Shown: positions 38,785 to 50,511, numbered from the stretch's first letter. The stretch: DNA of 64,000 nucleotides from Flavobacterium covae (GCA_019565575.1 CP067379.1:3038001-3102000); one strand, 5' to 3'. The notes: a model not told the origin generated them from the letters alone. Translations and numbers: made by a program.

Positions 38785-41700
38785 TTAGTCTTCTATTGTA
38801 TCGCAATGGTAATGCTTTTTTTCTGTTTTAGTTGCTGGTCGCACAGGGGCTCCTTGGTTTTTTTGCTGCAACATTTGATTTATTAATTCTATTTTCTCCA
38901 GTTGAATTGTTTGTCTGTATTGTTGATCTTGTATTCTATCATAATATATAGTTCCTTCAATTATGGTCTTCTCTACTTTTGCATATATTGATAATGGATT
39001 ATCATTCCATAAAACTAGATCTGCGTCTTTACCTATTTTTATACTTCCTATTCTATCATCTAGGTGTAGTAATTTAGCTGGATTTAATGTTATCATCTTC
39101 CAAGCTTCTTCTTCTGATATGCCGCCATATTTAACTATTTTTGCTGCTTCTTGATTTAATCGTCTTGACATTTCGGCATCATCAGAGTTTATTCCTACAA
39201 GTACTCCTTGTTTATGAAGAATGGAAGCATTATAAGGTATGGCATCATTTACTTCATATTTATAGGCCCACCAATCGGAAAAAGTGGAAGCTCCTGCCCC
39301 ATGTTTTTTTATTTCATCCGCAACTTTATATCCTTCTAATATATGCGTAAAGGTATTTACCTTAAAGTTAAATTTTTCAGCTACTCTCATTAAAGATAAA
39401 ATTTCAGACTGAACGTAAGAATGACATGAGATGAATCGTTTTTTATTTAAGATTTCAGCTATTGTTTGTAATTCAAGATCAATCCGTGGTTCTTTTAGTT
39501 TACCTGATTTTCCTTGTGTATTGTAGAGTTTCCACATTTTATCATATTCTAATGCTCGGGTAAAATAATCTATAAATACTTGTTCTACTCCCATACGGGT
39601 TTGCGGGAAACGGGTTGGATTTGAAATTCCCCAATTAGATTGTTTTACATTTTCTCCTAAAGCAAATTTGATAAATTGAGGTGCGTTTTGAAAAATCATT
39701 TCATCGGGTGCTAATCCCCATTTCCAACGTACTATAGCTGACCGCCCACCTATAGGATTGGCTGAACCGTGTAATAATTGTGAGGTGGTTACTCCACCTG
39801 CTAAATTTCTATAGATATTAATATCTTCTGAATTAACAACATCTTCTATTGTTACTTCGGCTGATGAATTATGTCCTCCTTCATTTACTCCTTTAGATAT
39901 TGCTATATGTGAGTGTTCATCAACAATTCCACTTGTTAAATGTTTGCCTTTTGCATCTATTACTTCGGCTGTAATATCACTAATATTCTTTCCTATTGTT
40001 TTTATTTTTCCATTTTTTATTAAGACATCTGTTTCTGTTAGTATTCCTTCTTTTTCATTAGTCCAAACTGTGGCATTTTTAAATAGTATATTTCTTTCTT
40101 TAGGTCTTTCAGGGTTTCCATACGGTAAATTTGGGTAGGTTATAGGGGAAATTTTTTTTATCTCGTCTTTCGATGGTTTTTCTTTGGTTGTTACAAAAAC
40201 ATTTGTTTGTTTAGCTTCCCAAGTAGATTCTAATCCTTGGGCTGTTACAACTTTTCCTTGTATGTTTTTAGCATCTGAAATAAACCCTGTTAATCTATGA
40301 AATTTTATTGTGGTGGAATCTGTTGTTTGTAATAGAAGATTTATCCAATTATGAGAAACTGTTAATTTAGAGTTTACTTTTTTATCCTGATCGTTTTTAA
40401 CTTCTATTTTGGGAGTATTTATTTCTCCTTCTATATTCATTTTATATTTTTCATCTCCAATGGTTAATTGATAGGTTCCTCTGATATCTTTTGTTTCTAA
40501 ATCGTTTATTATATATTTTCTACCATTAACCCAATTTTCAAACAAGGTAGTTTTTACATCAAAAATATCTCCTGAAGTAATTAAAAAATTGGCATAAGCT
40601 CCTTTTTTCAGACATCCTATTTTATTGGTTTTCCCTAGCAAACTAGCTGGAACTGTAGTTAATGCTTCTAGTGCTTTAGTTTTGTTTAAACCGTATTTTA
40701 TGGCTTTTAATAAATTCGTTTTAAAGTCCTCTATTTTTTTTAATTTATCTGTTGTTAGGGCAAATACAACGCCATTATCATCTAATATTTTAGGGTTTAA
40801 GGGAGCTTGATTCCAGAATCGTAAATCAGCCAATTCTATTTGATTGGCTATATAAGGATCTGATACGTCATAAGCTTCGGGAAAATTAATCGGGATAATA
40901 AATTTAGAATTTATTTTTTTAATTTCTTCAATACGTTCAAATTCGTTTCCTGCTCCTTTGAATATATAATTAATTCCAAATTGTTTTCCTATTTTGGCTA
41001 TTCGTAAACTGTTTAATTTATCTTCTGTGTCAAAAATTTGAACTAGTTTTTCATTTTTTATCAAAGATTCTAAAGAAGTATCTTTATAGTCTGAATTTTC
41101 TTTTTATACCAATTAGCATCGTGATACATCTGCTTCAACAGTGCTAATGTTCCCATTAATGAAGATGGATACGCTTGATTAGAAGATGTACTTCTCATTA
41201 AAGAGAAATGATGAGTTATTGTTTTTTCTAAAAAATTATGGGTTTCTTGTTCATTATTCAAAAATACTAAAGCACCTGTACCTCTAGCAATTCCATCTGG
41301 AATATGGGTACATAAAAGACCAAATCCTGCTTTTAAAAATTCTTCTGCTCTTTGATTGTCATACTTATAAACTTCAAAAGCATTATTTTCTGTTTTAATG
41401 TGTTCATTCCAATAATATCCTTTTCTTTTAGTATCATAAAAAGGATTATCATTTCTATTTGTATTAGATTTTGTCGTTGTTTCGATTCCAAAATTAGTGT
41501 ACAAATCAATAAATGAAGGATAAATTGTCTTTCCTTTTAAATCAATACTAATAGTTTCTTTAGGAATTATTACATTTTGACCAACTTCTATTATTTTACC
41601 CTCTTTAACTAATAGTATTCCGTTTTCTATTATTTCAGAAGGTGTAATGTAAATTTTTGCATTAATAAAAGCTTTTAGGTTATGGAATCTATTTTTAACA

Positions 41701-41786
41701 TTTTCATTATTTGGAAAATATTCTTGCGAATTTATTGTTTGTAAAAACACTAAATTTAGGAGTAAAAATGCTTTTATATTTTTCAT
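38785..41786 (-). CDS. Secreted ~1000-residue amidohydrolase (one frameshift)
   Basis: Signal peptide MKNIKAFLLLNLVFLQTINS. The first half is a degenerate amidohydrolase-like unit (KTIYPSFIDLYTNFGIE, no HxH). The second half (from about residue 570) is complete: HLTSGIVDEHSHIAISKG, ISCHSYVQSEIL, FTHILEGYKV, and GINSDDAEMSRR. The break is near 41,102 (A5 where A6 restores WYKKENSDYKDTSLESL). It is a periplasmic or secreted hydrolase of unknown amide or peptide substrate; fused pairs like this are common in Flavobacteria. Confidence 0.85.
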
Positions 41787-41940
41787 TATTAAAGTTTTGT
41801 TTAATTCTTGAAAATTAAAAATAAGCAGTCAATATATTTTATTTTAATTAAATTTTAACAAAATTTTAAGTTTAAAATAAGAATTAATATTCTTTTTTAC
41901 TAATTTTATTAGATATAAAGCCTTTAAAATAATATAAGCC

Positions 41941-43475
41941 ATGTTAGTAAAAGTATTTGGAAGCGCCGTTTTTGGCGTAGATGCTACTACTATTACAGTA
42001 GAAGTAAACACAGAAAAAGGGATTGGTTATCATCTAGTAGGATTGCCTGATAGCACCATCAAGGAAAGTTGTTTTAGAATAGCAGCTGCTCTTAAAAATA
42101 ATCATTATCAATTTCCAGGAAAAAAATAATCGTAAATATGGCTCCTGCTGATTTACGCAAGGAAGGATCCGCTTATGACTTAACGATTGCTATTGGTATT
42201 CTAGCCGCTCCAGAACAAATTAGCAAGGATAAAATAGACCAATATGTCATAATGGGCGAACTTTCTTTAGATGGAAGTTTACAACCTATAAAAGGTGCTT
42301 TGCCTATTGCTATAAAGGCTAGAGAAGAGGGTTTTAAAGGATTTTTCTTACCCAAACAAAATGCCAATGAAGCCGCAATCGTATCTGATTTAGAGGTGTA
42401 TGGCATTGAAAACGTGAGTGAAATTATTGATTTTTTTGAAAATAAAACACAACTAAAACCTATAAAAATAAACACTCGAGAAAATTTTTTTAAGACTATT
42501 GATTTTCCTGAGTTTGATTTTGCAGAAGTGAGAGGTCAGGAATCAATTAAAAGATGTATGGAAATAGCAGCAGCTGGAGGACATAATATTATATTAATTG
42601 GTCCGCCTGGAGCAGGCAAAACCATGCTAGCTAAAAGGTTACCCAGCATTTTACCTCCTATGACATTAAAAGAGGCATTAGAAACAACAAAAATACATAG
42701 TGTTGCAGGAAAATCAAAAGATTCAGGTTTAATTAATCAACGTCCTTTTAGGGCTCCTCATCATTCTGCCTCAAGTGTTTCTCTTGTAGGTGGAGGCAGT
42801 TATCCACAGCCTGGAGAAATATCCTTAGCTCATAATGGCGTTCTTTTTTTAGATGAACTCCCTGAGTTTAAGAGAGAAGTTTTAGAAGTAATGCGTCAAC
42901 CATTGGAAGATCGAGAAGTAACTATTTCCAGAGCTAAATTTACAATTACCTACCCTTCATCCTTTATGCTTGTTGCCAGTATGAATCCTAGTCCGAGTGG
43001 CTATTTTCATGATTCTTCTTCTAAATTAAGTTCAAGTTCTAATGAAATGCAACGGTATATGAACAAAATATCAGGTCCTTTATTAGATCGAATAGATCTA
43101 CATATAGAGGTAACACCTGTTCCTTTTGAAAAACTTTCAGACAATCGTCCTTCCGAAAGTAGTTTAGAAATTAGAAAAAGAGTCTGTAAAGCACGTGAAA
43201 TACAGAGTTTAAGATTTGAGAAATATGATTATTTACACTATAACGCTCAAATGACTACAAAACAAATAAGAGAATATTGCTCTTTAGATAATGATTCTCT
43301 TCATTTATTAAAAGCTGCAATGGAACGACTAAGTTTATCCGCTAGAGCTTATGATAGAATATTAAAAGTATCTCGTACTATTGCTGATCTTGAAAATTCA
43401 GATGGTGTACACGCTCATCATATAGCGGAAGCTATACAATACAGGAGTTCAGATCGAGAAGGTTGGCTTGGCTAG
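41941..43475 (+). CDS. comM: ComM/YifB-family Mg-chelatase-like ATPase (one frameshift)
   Basis: About 512 residues. The N-terminal ChlI-like domain (MLVKVFGSAVFGVDATTI) breaks at 42,120-42,126, where seven A should be eight to give FPGKKIIVNMAPADLRKEG. The AAA core has Walker A GPPGAGKTMLAKRLPS, Walker B GVLFLDELPEF, and sensor MNPSPSGYF. A C-terminal Mg-chelatase domain follows. ComM helicase promotes branch migration during natural transformation. Confidence 0.93.
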
Positions 43476-43489
43476 ATCCTATAAATTTA

Positions 43490-43528
43490 AAAAAGAGAAT
43501 ATTATCATTATATGAATATTCTCTTTTT
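43490..43528. terminator. Bidirectional terminator after comM
   Basis: AAAAAGAGAATATT and AATATTCTCTTTTT are exact reverse complements around an 11-base loop. Confidence 0.8.
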
Positions 43529-43697
43529 ATATAAATCTATAATATCTAAGACTATCCAAAAGTTTAAAATCTTATCCACTTAACTTGATCAACTATCTTC
43601 ATTTTAATCGCCAAAGACATTGTTGTCAAAATATTTTATATGATTTTTACAATATTATTTATGTGCATAAAATTTTTCTTTTTGGAGATTTATTTTT

Positions 43698-44925
43698 TTA
43701 AACTAATTGTTTTAATGCTATTTCAAAAGCTCTTGCGCTTATATTCTTTTTATCAGAACTTGAATCAAATGTTTTTTGGATAGCTGTTTTAATAACGTCT
43801 GAAGTATCATTAAAAATAGCTTCGTCTGTCATTTGTACTTTTCGTTCCATAAAGTAAGCAAAAACACGAGCCATACCACAATTTGAAATAAAATCAGGAA
43901 TTAAACTTACTTTGCTATCTGTTTCTTCCATAATAGGACCAAAGAAAATTTCTTTATCTGCAAAAGGAACATTGGCTCCACAAGAAATCACTTCTAATCC
44001 TGGAAGTAATCATACTTTCAACCTGTTCTTTTGTAACTAAACGTGATGCGGCACATGGTGCAAAAATATCTGCTCCTATAGACCAAATTTTTTCATTAAT
44101 TTCAGAAAAAGAAATCATATCATTCGTTACTAATTTATTTCCATCTTTATTTAGGAATAATGTTCTAATTTCTTCAAAACTAAAACCATTTTCATTAATA
44201 AGACCACCATCTCTATCTATTATTCCTACAATTTTGGCTCCCATTTCTGCTAAATAAAACGCAGCTGCTGAACCTACGTTACCAAAACCTTGAACAATGG
44301 CTTTTTTACCTACAACACTCCCTCCATAAATATCATAATAATGTCTAACGGCTTGCGCTACTCCATACCCTGTAATCATATCTGCTACAGTATATTTTCT
44401 ATGAATATCAGGTGAAAAGGTGGTATTTTCTATAACTTTTACAACTCCTTGACGTAATTGTCCTATACGGTTTATTTTATCAGCCTCAGTTGGTTTAAAA
44501 TGTCCATTAAAAACACCTTCTTGTGGATGCCAAACGCCACATTCTTCGGTCATTGGTATTACTTCGTGAATTTCATCTACATTTAAATCTCCTCCAGTAC
44601 CATAATAACTTTTTAGTAAAGGAGAAACTGCTTTATACCAACGTTGTAATACTTCTTTTTTTCTAGGGTCATTTGGATCAAAATTAATTCCTGACTTTGC
44701 GCCTCCTATAGCTGGTCCAGAAACTGAAAATTTAACCTCCATTGTTTTGGCTAACGATAAAACTTCATTCATATCTAATCCTTTACGCATACGAGTTCCT
44801 CCTCCAGCAGCTCCTCCACGCAACGAATTAATTACAGTCCAACCTTCTGCTTCTGTTTCTGGATCCTTCCAATGAAATACTACTTCTGGTTCTTTATTTT
44901 CAAATTTCTTTAAAAGCTCTTTCAT
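43698..44925 (-). CDS. Glu/Leu/Phe/Val dehydrogenase family (one frameshift)
   Basis: About 409 residues. Substrate domain: RGGAAGGGTRMRKGLDMNEV, VSGPAIGGAKSGINFDP with the catalytic Lys, and GTGGDLNVDEI. NAD domain: KKAIVQGFGNVGSAAAFYLA. The break is near 43,999: the plus strand has CCTGGAAG, where CCTGAAG restores SMITSGLEVISCGANVPF. It carries out reversible oxidative deamination of an amino acid; whether it prefers Glu or Leu is not decided by the sequence I can see. Confidence 0.88.
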
Positions 44926-44958
44926 GTTATTCTATTTATTTTTAGATGTGTATCTTAT

Positions 44959-45001
44959 AAAAAAAGTTGCGCAAATGTAAATATTTTGCACAACTTTTTT
45001 T
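44959..45001. terminator. Bidirectional terminator
   Basis: AAAAAAAGTTG and CAACTTTTTTT pair, with inner GCGCAA/TTGC-like pairing. It lies 13 bases after the stop of the chalcone-isomerase-like gene. Confidence 0.7.
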
Positions 45002-45014
45002 ATAGGTTAATTTT

Positions 45015-45591
45015 TTAATGTTTTCCTAAAAGTTCATTCTTTAAATCTTCATCTGCTGGCTCATTTGATAACCAAATACCGAAAAGAGCTTTTTTAAAAT
45101 CTTTTCCTTCTACTTTACCTTTTAACTTATCATTTTTAGTAACTGAAATAGCTTCTTCTTTTGGATTGTAAGATAATACGTATACGTCTCCTTTTACAAT
45201 CTCTTCGGAAAGCAATGATTTAAATTGGTTAATTTTAGGCATCATAGCGTTTAGTTTTTCTCCACATGATTTTTCAAAACCTTTTTCCATTGCACTGGTT
45301 AACTTTCGAGCTGTAACCATTTTTGAAATTATTTCAATACGAATGGCCATATCTGTTTCACTATCCATAATAACTTGTGGATCTTGAGATAAAGCTGTTA
45401 AATACAAAGCTTGTACATATACATCAACCCAAGCTTTTGATCGAGTTCCAAATCCATTTAATTGAATTTTTTTCCTCCATTTACTTCTATGTTTCTAGGA
45501 ACAATTACGCCTTCTGTCTCAAATTGTGTTTGTGCATTAGACCAGAATGTTACAAACATAAAAGCGGTAAGAAATAACTTTTTAGTTTCAT
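45015..45591 (-). CDS. Secreted chalcone-isomerase-like protein (two frameshifts)
   Basis: About 192 residues. Signal peptide MKKLFL-type restored as MKLKKLFLTAFMFVTFWSNA after adding one A near 45,576. A second break near 45,468 (seven A for eight) restores VNGGKKIQLNGFGTRSKAWV. The body has YVQALYLTALSQDPQVIMDS and VKGDVYVLSYNPKEEAISV, as in the chalcone isomerase-like family, which in bacteria is probably a lipid-binding fold rather than an enzyme. Exported to periplasm. Confidence 0.75.
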
Positions 45592-45668
45592 ATTTTTGAA
45601 TTTTTTAGGGTAATACAAATGTATTACATTTAAATTTCATTCCAAAAAATGATTTTTTTTATTCTCAT

Positions 45669-46736
45669 TCAAAACGTATATATAAATCCTGATGAGTGAT
45701 CTTCAAAAGCCCCTGTAACACTTGAAAGTACGTTAATTTTATTTTCTAACTTTAAAACTCCCAAAAATGCAAAAATTAGTGCCTCTTTAAACTCAATTAT
45801 TTTTTGTTCAGGCACAACAATTTCTATATTTGGATTATTCTTTTTTATCCTTTCTATCAAATCATCATTGTAAGCTCCACCTCCTGTAACCAACATTTTA
45901 CCTGATTTATTTAATAGTATATTTTTAATTTGAATGGCAATATGTTCTGAAAATGTTGATAAAATATCTGGAATAATTAAGTAATTAAATTTATTAATTA
46001 TAGGCAATACTTCTTTTTGACATACTCTATTCCTAACGATTTAGGAAATGGTAATTTATAAAAGTTCAATTCGTTTAGTTCTGCTAATAAAAGATCATTA
46101 ACAGAACCCGAAGCAGCCATTTTTCCTTTGTTATCAAATTTATTTCCGACTTTTTCTGATAAAAAGTTTAAAACTGTATTTACAGGAGAAATATCAAAAG
46201 CTATTCTTTTTCCTTGAATTCAAATGAAATATTAGAAAATCCTCCTAAGTTTAGACAATATTCAAAATCTGAAAACAAAATCTGATCTCCTATAGGGACT
46301 AAAGGAGCTCCTTGTCCTCCTTTTTCAACATCTTGAACCCTAAAATCACACACTACTTTTTGCTTTATTAGCTCGGCTAGTATAGGCAAATTTCCAATTT
46401 GTAAAGTACAGCCGTTTTGAGGTTGATGTAAGATCGTATGCCCATGAGAGCAGATAGCATCTAAGTCTTTTAGTTGATACTTATCAATAAATCTATTTAT
46501 AATAGAACTTAAATAGACTGTGTATTCTTCGTTTAAAATCTGTAATTCTTTATTATTAAAATTTACGGCAGATTTTAATTTATACAACCATTCTTCTTCA
46601 TAAGATATGGTCTCTACTTCTAGGATTTCAAACTTCCAAGTTTGAAGCTCTTTTTTAGAAATATATGAGCTAAATCAACTCCATCTAGGGAGGTACCAGA
46701 CATAACGCCTATAACATTAAAAAAGTTCTTTTTCAT
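45669..46736 (-). CDS. anmK: Anhydro-N-acetylmuramic acid kinase (three or more frameshifts)
   Basis: About 355 residues assembled from four frames. The start MKKNFFNVIGVMSGTSLDGV carries the ATP-binding MSGTSLDG motif; then SHGHTILHQPQNGCTLQIGN, DFRVQDVEKGGQGAPLVP, LNLGGFSNISF, AASGSVNDLLLAELN and VTGGGAYNDDLIERIK follow. Breaks lie in A-runs near 46,653, 46,210 and 46,017 (each short by one). It phosphorylates anhydro-MurNAc during cell-wall recycling. It is divergent from the acyl-CoA dehydrogenase gene. Confidence 0.88.
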
Positions 46737-46760
46737 GACTTGCAAAAATAATTAAACTCA

Positions 46761-46790
46761 TTGGTAAATTAGTATAAATAACTATATTTG
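46761..46790 (+). promoter_or_regulatory. Promoter of the acyl-CoA dehydrogenase gene
   Basis: TTG at 46761-46763, 19 bases, then TATATTTG at 46783-46790, 34 bases before the start codon; fits the Bacteroidota consensus. Confidence 0.65.
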
Positions 46791-46824
46791 AAAACTTTTA
46801 TAAAAACAAAAACACAAAAATACA

Positions 46825-47964
46825 ATGAACTTTAATTTAAGCGAGGAACATTTAATGATTCAGCAAGCGGCAAAAGATTTTGCTCAAACTGAGTTATTAC
46901 CAGGAGTTGTAGAAAGAGATGAACATTCTATATTTCCAACGGAGCAAGTAAAAAAAATGGCTGAACTAGGCTTTTTAGGTATGATGGTTGATCCTAAATA
47001 CGGAGGAGCAGGTTTAGATAGCGTTTCTTATGTATTAGCTATGGAAGAGATAGCTAAAATTGATGCGTCTGCAGCTGTAATTATGTCTGTAAATAACTCA
47101 TTAGTATGCGCAGGTTTAGAAAAATTTGCTAGTGAAGAGCAGAAAATGAAGTATTTAGTTCCTCTAGCTAAAGGTGATGTTATTGGTGCTTTTTGTTTAT
47201 CTGAACCAGAAGCGGGTTCAGATGCTACATCTCAAAAAACGACTGCTATTGACAAAGGAGATTATTACTTATTAAATGGTACTAAAAACTGGATTACAAA
47301 TGGTGGTTCAGCTTCTACTTATATAGTTATTGCTCAAACAGATGCTGAAAAAGGACACAAAGGAATTAATGCTTTCATCGTAGAAAAAGGATGGGAAGGT
47401 TTTTCTATAGGTCCTAAGGAGAAAAAAATGGGGATCAGAGGTTCTGACACACATTCTCTTATGTTTTCAGATGTAAAAGTACCAAAAGAAAACCGCATAG
47501 GTGAAGATGGTTTTGGTTTTAATTTTGCTATGGCTGTCCTAAATGGCGGACGTATAGGGATTGCTTCTCAAGCTTTGGGGATTGCTTCTGGTGCATACGA
47601 ATTAGCATTAAAATATTCACAAGAACGCGTAGCATTTAAAAAACCTATCTTCCAACATCAAGCTATTGCTTTTAAATTGGCAGATATGGCTACTCAAATT
47701 ACGGCTGCTAGAATGCTTTGCTTGAAAGCAGCTTGTGAAAAAGATGCTGGACAAGATATTTCTCATTCTGGTGCAATGGCAAAACTATTTGCTTCAGAAA
47801 CAGCTATGAACGTAACAATAGAAGCCGTTCAAATACATGGTGGTAATGGATATGTAAGTGAGTACCATGTAGAAAGGATGATGCGTGATGCTAAAATCAC
47901 TCAAATCTACGAAGGAACTTCTGAAATTCAAAGAATTGTAATTTCTAGAGGTTTAATAAAATAA
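46825..47964 (+). CDS. Acyl-CoA dehydrogenase
   Basis: An intact 379-residue protein of short-chain acyl-CoA dehydrogenase length. It contains FCLSEPEAGSDATSQKTTA (FAD-binding signature), YLLNGTKNWITNGG, KMGIRGSDTHSL, QIHGGNGYVSEYHVERMMRD, and the catalytic Glu in QIYEGTSEIQRIVISR. It oxidises acyl-CoA to enoyl-CoA with electron-transfer flavoprotein. Confidence 0.95.
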   Translation: MNFNLSEEHLMIQQAAKDFAQTELLPGVVERDEHSIFPTEQVKKMAELGFLGMMVDPKYGGAGLDSVSYVLAMEEIAKIDASAAVIMSVNNSLVCAGLEKFASEEQKMKYLVPLAKGDVIGAFCLSEPEAGSDATSQKTTAIDKGDYYLLNGTKNWITNGGSASTYIVIAQTDAEKGHKGINAFIVEKGWEGFSIGPKEKKMGIRGSDTHSLMFSDVKVPKENRIGEDGFGFNFAMAVLNGGRIGIASQALGIASGAYELALKYSQERVAFKKPIFQHQAIAFKLADMATQITAARMLCLKAACEKDAGQDISHSGAMAKLFASETAMNVTIEAVQIHGGNGYVSEYHVERMMRDAKITQIYEGTSEIQRIVISRGLIK

Positions 47965-47969
47965 AACTC

Positions 47970-48029
47970 AAAAAAGAAGCTCTCTAAAACAACATACTAA
48001 ATTCTTATTTTCTAAAGAGCTTCTTTTTT
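47970..48029. terminator. Terminator after acyl-CoA dehydrogenase
   Basis: AAAAAAGAAGCTCT and AGAGCTTCTTTTTT pair around a 32-base loop. Confidence 0.7.
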
Positions 48030-48174
48030 ACAAAAGAACACACATCATATTCAGTTCTAAAAAGAACTCGGAAAATATTATGAGCTAAGTTAAACCAAAG
48101 TGTATTTTTATCAGTAAAATTTATTCCTAAAAAGATTATATATATTTATAATTTATCTTCGTTAGAATATTTTT

Positions 48175-49446
48175 TTAATACCATCTTTTTTTATTTTTCT
48201 TAGAATTATCTGACTTCCTTGATTTTTTTCCACTTTTTTCCTTTGGTTGGATATTGCCTTTAAGGATGGTTTTTTTTTGATTTAGTTGATTTTTTTTACT
48301 ATTATTTGATTTCCAAGGAAAGGGATGATCTTCTTCTATTGTTACTTTATTCTTTAATAATCTGGTTATATCTTTCCAATATGTTTCTTCATCTTTTCCA
48401 CAAAAAGAAATTGCTATACCTGAATGTCCTGCCCTCCCCGTTCTTCCTATTCTATGAATATAGGTTTCAGGAATATTGGGCAAATCATAATTAAGAACTA
48501 CAGGAAGCTGATCTATATCAATTCCTCTTGAAGCAACATCTGTGGCTATCAAGAAATCAATTGTTTTATTTTTAAAATTTTCTAATACTTTTTGGCGTGC
48601 ACTTTGTGATTTATCCCCATGCAAAGCATCACAGTTTAATTGATTTTTTTGCAAAAACTCAGCAAGATTATCTGCTCCTTGTTTTGTTCTTACAAATATT
48701 ATGGTATTAACGAGTTCTTTTTGCTTAATAACTCGCAATAAAAGTTGTTTTTTTTCGGTTTTTTCTACAAAATAAACCAATTGTGTTATGTTCTGACTAC
48801 TATGTATGGTTGATTTAACTTCTATATATTTAGGTTTTTTAAGAAATTCTTCAGCAATTTCTCTAATCTCTATGGGCATTGTAGCAGAAAACAATAGGGT
48901 TTGTCTGTTCTGAGGAGCTATTTTCGTTATTTTTCTTACGTCATTTATAAATCCCATATCAAGCATTAAATCTGCTTCATCTATAACTAAATGATGTAGG
49001 TGATTGATATCTATTACTCCTTGTTTATTCAGGTCTAAAAATCGTCCTGGGGTAGCAATTAATATATCTATTCCTTCTTTTAACTTTTCTACTTGAGTGG
49101 TTTGTGATACACCTCCATAAATGGTAAGTGTTGTACAATTTGTATATTTTCCGTATTTATTAAAGCTTTCTTCTATTTGTAAGGCTAATTCTCTTGTGGG
49201 AGCTAAAACAAGTGTACGAATGTGTTTTCTTTTTTTAAAAGATCCTACTATAGGAATTAAATAATTTAGGATAGGAATTGCAAAAGCGGCTGTTTTTCCC
49301 GTTCCTGTTTGGGCACAACCTACTAAATCTTCTTCTTCAAGAATGATTGGTATTGCTTTTTCCTGTATTTCTGTCGGTTTTATATAGGTTGCTTCCTTTA
49401 TTGACTGTACTATATTTCGATGAAAACTAAACTGTTCAAAAGTCAT
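48175..49446 (-). CDS. DEAD-box RNA helicase
   Basis: An intact 423-residue protein. It has the Q motif FSFHRNIVQSIKEATYIKPT, Walker A AQTGTGKTAAF, DEAD box VIDEADLMLDMGF, SAT (LFSATMP), and motif VI HRIGRTGRAGHSG, with a Lys/Ser/Asn-rich basic C-terminal tail (KKSRKSDNSKKNKKRWY) for RNA binding. It is of the RhlE type found several times in flavobacterial genomes and unwinds structured RNA in ribosome assembly or decay. Confidence 0.93.
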   Translation of the reverse strand: MTFEQFSFHRNIVQSIKEATYIKPTEIQEKAIPIILEEEDLVGCAQTGTGKTAAFAIPILNYLIPIVGSFKKRKHIRTLVLAPTRELALQIEESFNKYGKYTNCTTLTIYGGVSQTTQVEKLKEGIDILIATPGRFLDLNKQGVIDINHLHHLVIDEADLMLDMGFINDVRKITKIAPQNRQTLLFSATMPIEIREIAEEFLKKPKYIEVKSTIHSSQNITQLVYFVEKTEKKQLLLRVIKQKELVNTIIFVRTKQGADNLAEFLQKNQLNCDALHGDKSQSARQKVLENFKNKTIDFLIATDVASRGIDIDQLPVVLNYDLPNIPETYIHRIGRTGRAGHSGIAISFCGKDEETYWKDITRLLKNKVTIEEDHPFPWKSNNSKKNQLNQKKTILKGNIQPKEKSGKKSRKSDNSKKNKKRWY

Positions 49447-49470
49447 ATATATATATTTTAGGTAAAGGTA

Positions 49471-50511
49471 CTATTTTGTGACTGAAGAATGTGCTTTTAT
49501 AAAATCAGTTATTAAATATCCTATTAGTTTACCTACTAATTGAGGATTTTTATCTTCTCCTAAAGAAGGAGCTCCTTCACAAATATGTAAATAAGAAGCA
49601 TTTTTATGTTTACCAAAAAAATAACAAAACTGTCTTACTTCTTCTACAGAAAAACCACTTAATGTCATGGCACTAGAAGGTATATTAGGAATAGAATCTA
49701 AATCTATTTCAATTCCATACGGATCTCCTTTTACATGTTCGTAGGCTGCCTTTAATTCTGACTGATAGTGTTTTTCTTGACGAATTTTAATTTCATCATA
49801 GGTAGTATATCTGACACGATCATTTTTACTTTTTATAATATCTAATACATTTTTAGATGTATAACTTTCATGTAATCCGAAAATAAAATAATTTTTTAAA
49901 AAGCCTTCTTCAAAGGCATACGAAAAACCATTACCGCTATGTCTTCCTTCTAAAATTCTAAAATCAGAATGGGCATCAAAATTTACAGCGTTAATAGATT
50001 TCCCTAATCCCAATGCGGTTCCTTTAATATTTCCGTAAGCATTATTATGTCCTCCGCCAATCACAATAGGTACTTTACCCGCTTTTATAATATGATAAAT
50101 AATATGAGATACTTCTTTATCTATATTTTCAACTATTTTAAATAATTGTTTTCGATCATCAGGATTATTAGGATCTAAATCTTCTGCCTCACTCATTTCT
50201 TGTGAAACATCTACACGTCCTAAAATAATAATTTGGCTTCCTTTACAAAACTTGTTATGTTGTATATTAGCTACACTTTGAATGGTACTTTCCCATGCTG
50301 TTTTAGCTCCTTTTCTTCCTAAATTAGCACGTATTCCTATATCTTCTGGAATTCCTACTAGTACGTATCTTGCTTCACTTCTTTTTAAAAAACTAAAAAC
50401 ATCTTCATCTTTAGGGAGAATTTGAATTTTTTCTCCAAATTTTATTTCTCCATTACGATAAGATGTAATTTTTGAAAGATCAGATTGTCTAAAACGAATT
50501 AATTTTTCCAT
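49471..50511 (-). CDS. hutG: Formimidoylglutamase-like arginase-family hydrolase
   Basis: An intact 346-residue ureohydrolase. Its metal ligands are in VIGGGHNNAYG, NFDAHSDFR and IEIDLDSIPN, and the conserved substrate loop is RHSGNGFSYAF. Flavobacterial homologues are annotated formimidoylglutamase, which releases formamide from formimidoyl-Glu in histidine breakdown. hutI lies 9 kb away on the same strand, so the hut genes are not in one operon here. A CAAAAATA (minus-strand TATTTTTG) box lies 24-31 bases upstream. Confidence 0.8.
   Translation of the reverse strand: MEKLIRFRQSDLSKITSYRNGEIKFGEKIQILPKDEDVFSFLKRSEARYVLVGIPEDIGIRANLGRKGAKTAWESTIQSVANIQHNKFCKGSQIIILGRVDVSQEMSEAEDLDPNNPDDRKQLFKIVENIDKEVSHIIYHIIKAGKVPIVIGGGHNNAYGNIKGTALGLGKSINAVNFDAHSDFRILEGRHSGNGFSYAFEEGFLKNYFIFGLHESYTSKNVLDIIKSKNDRVRYTTYDEIKIRQEKHYQSELKAAYEHVKGDPYGIEIDLDSIPNIPSSAMTLSGFSVEEVRQFCYFFGKHKNASYLHICEGAPSLGEDKNPQLVGKLIGYLITDFIKAHSSVTK

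Noticed and set aside
38785..41786. Two separate amidohydrolase genes
   Set aside because: The second has no good start and follows directly in another frame after a five-A run; one added base gives one continuous protein with a single signal peptide.
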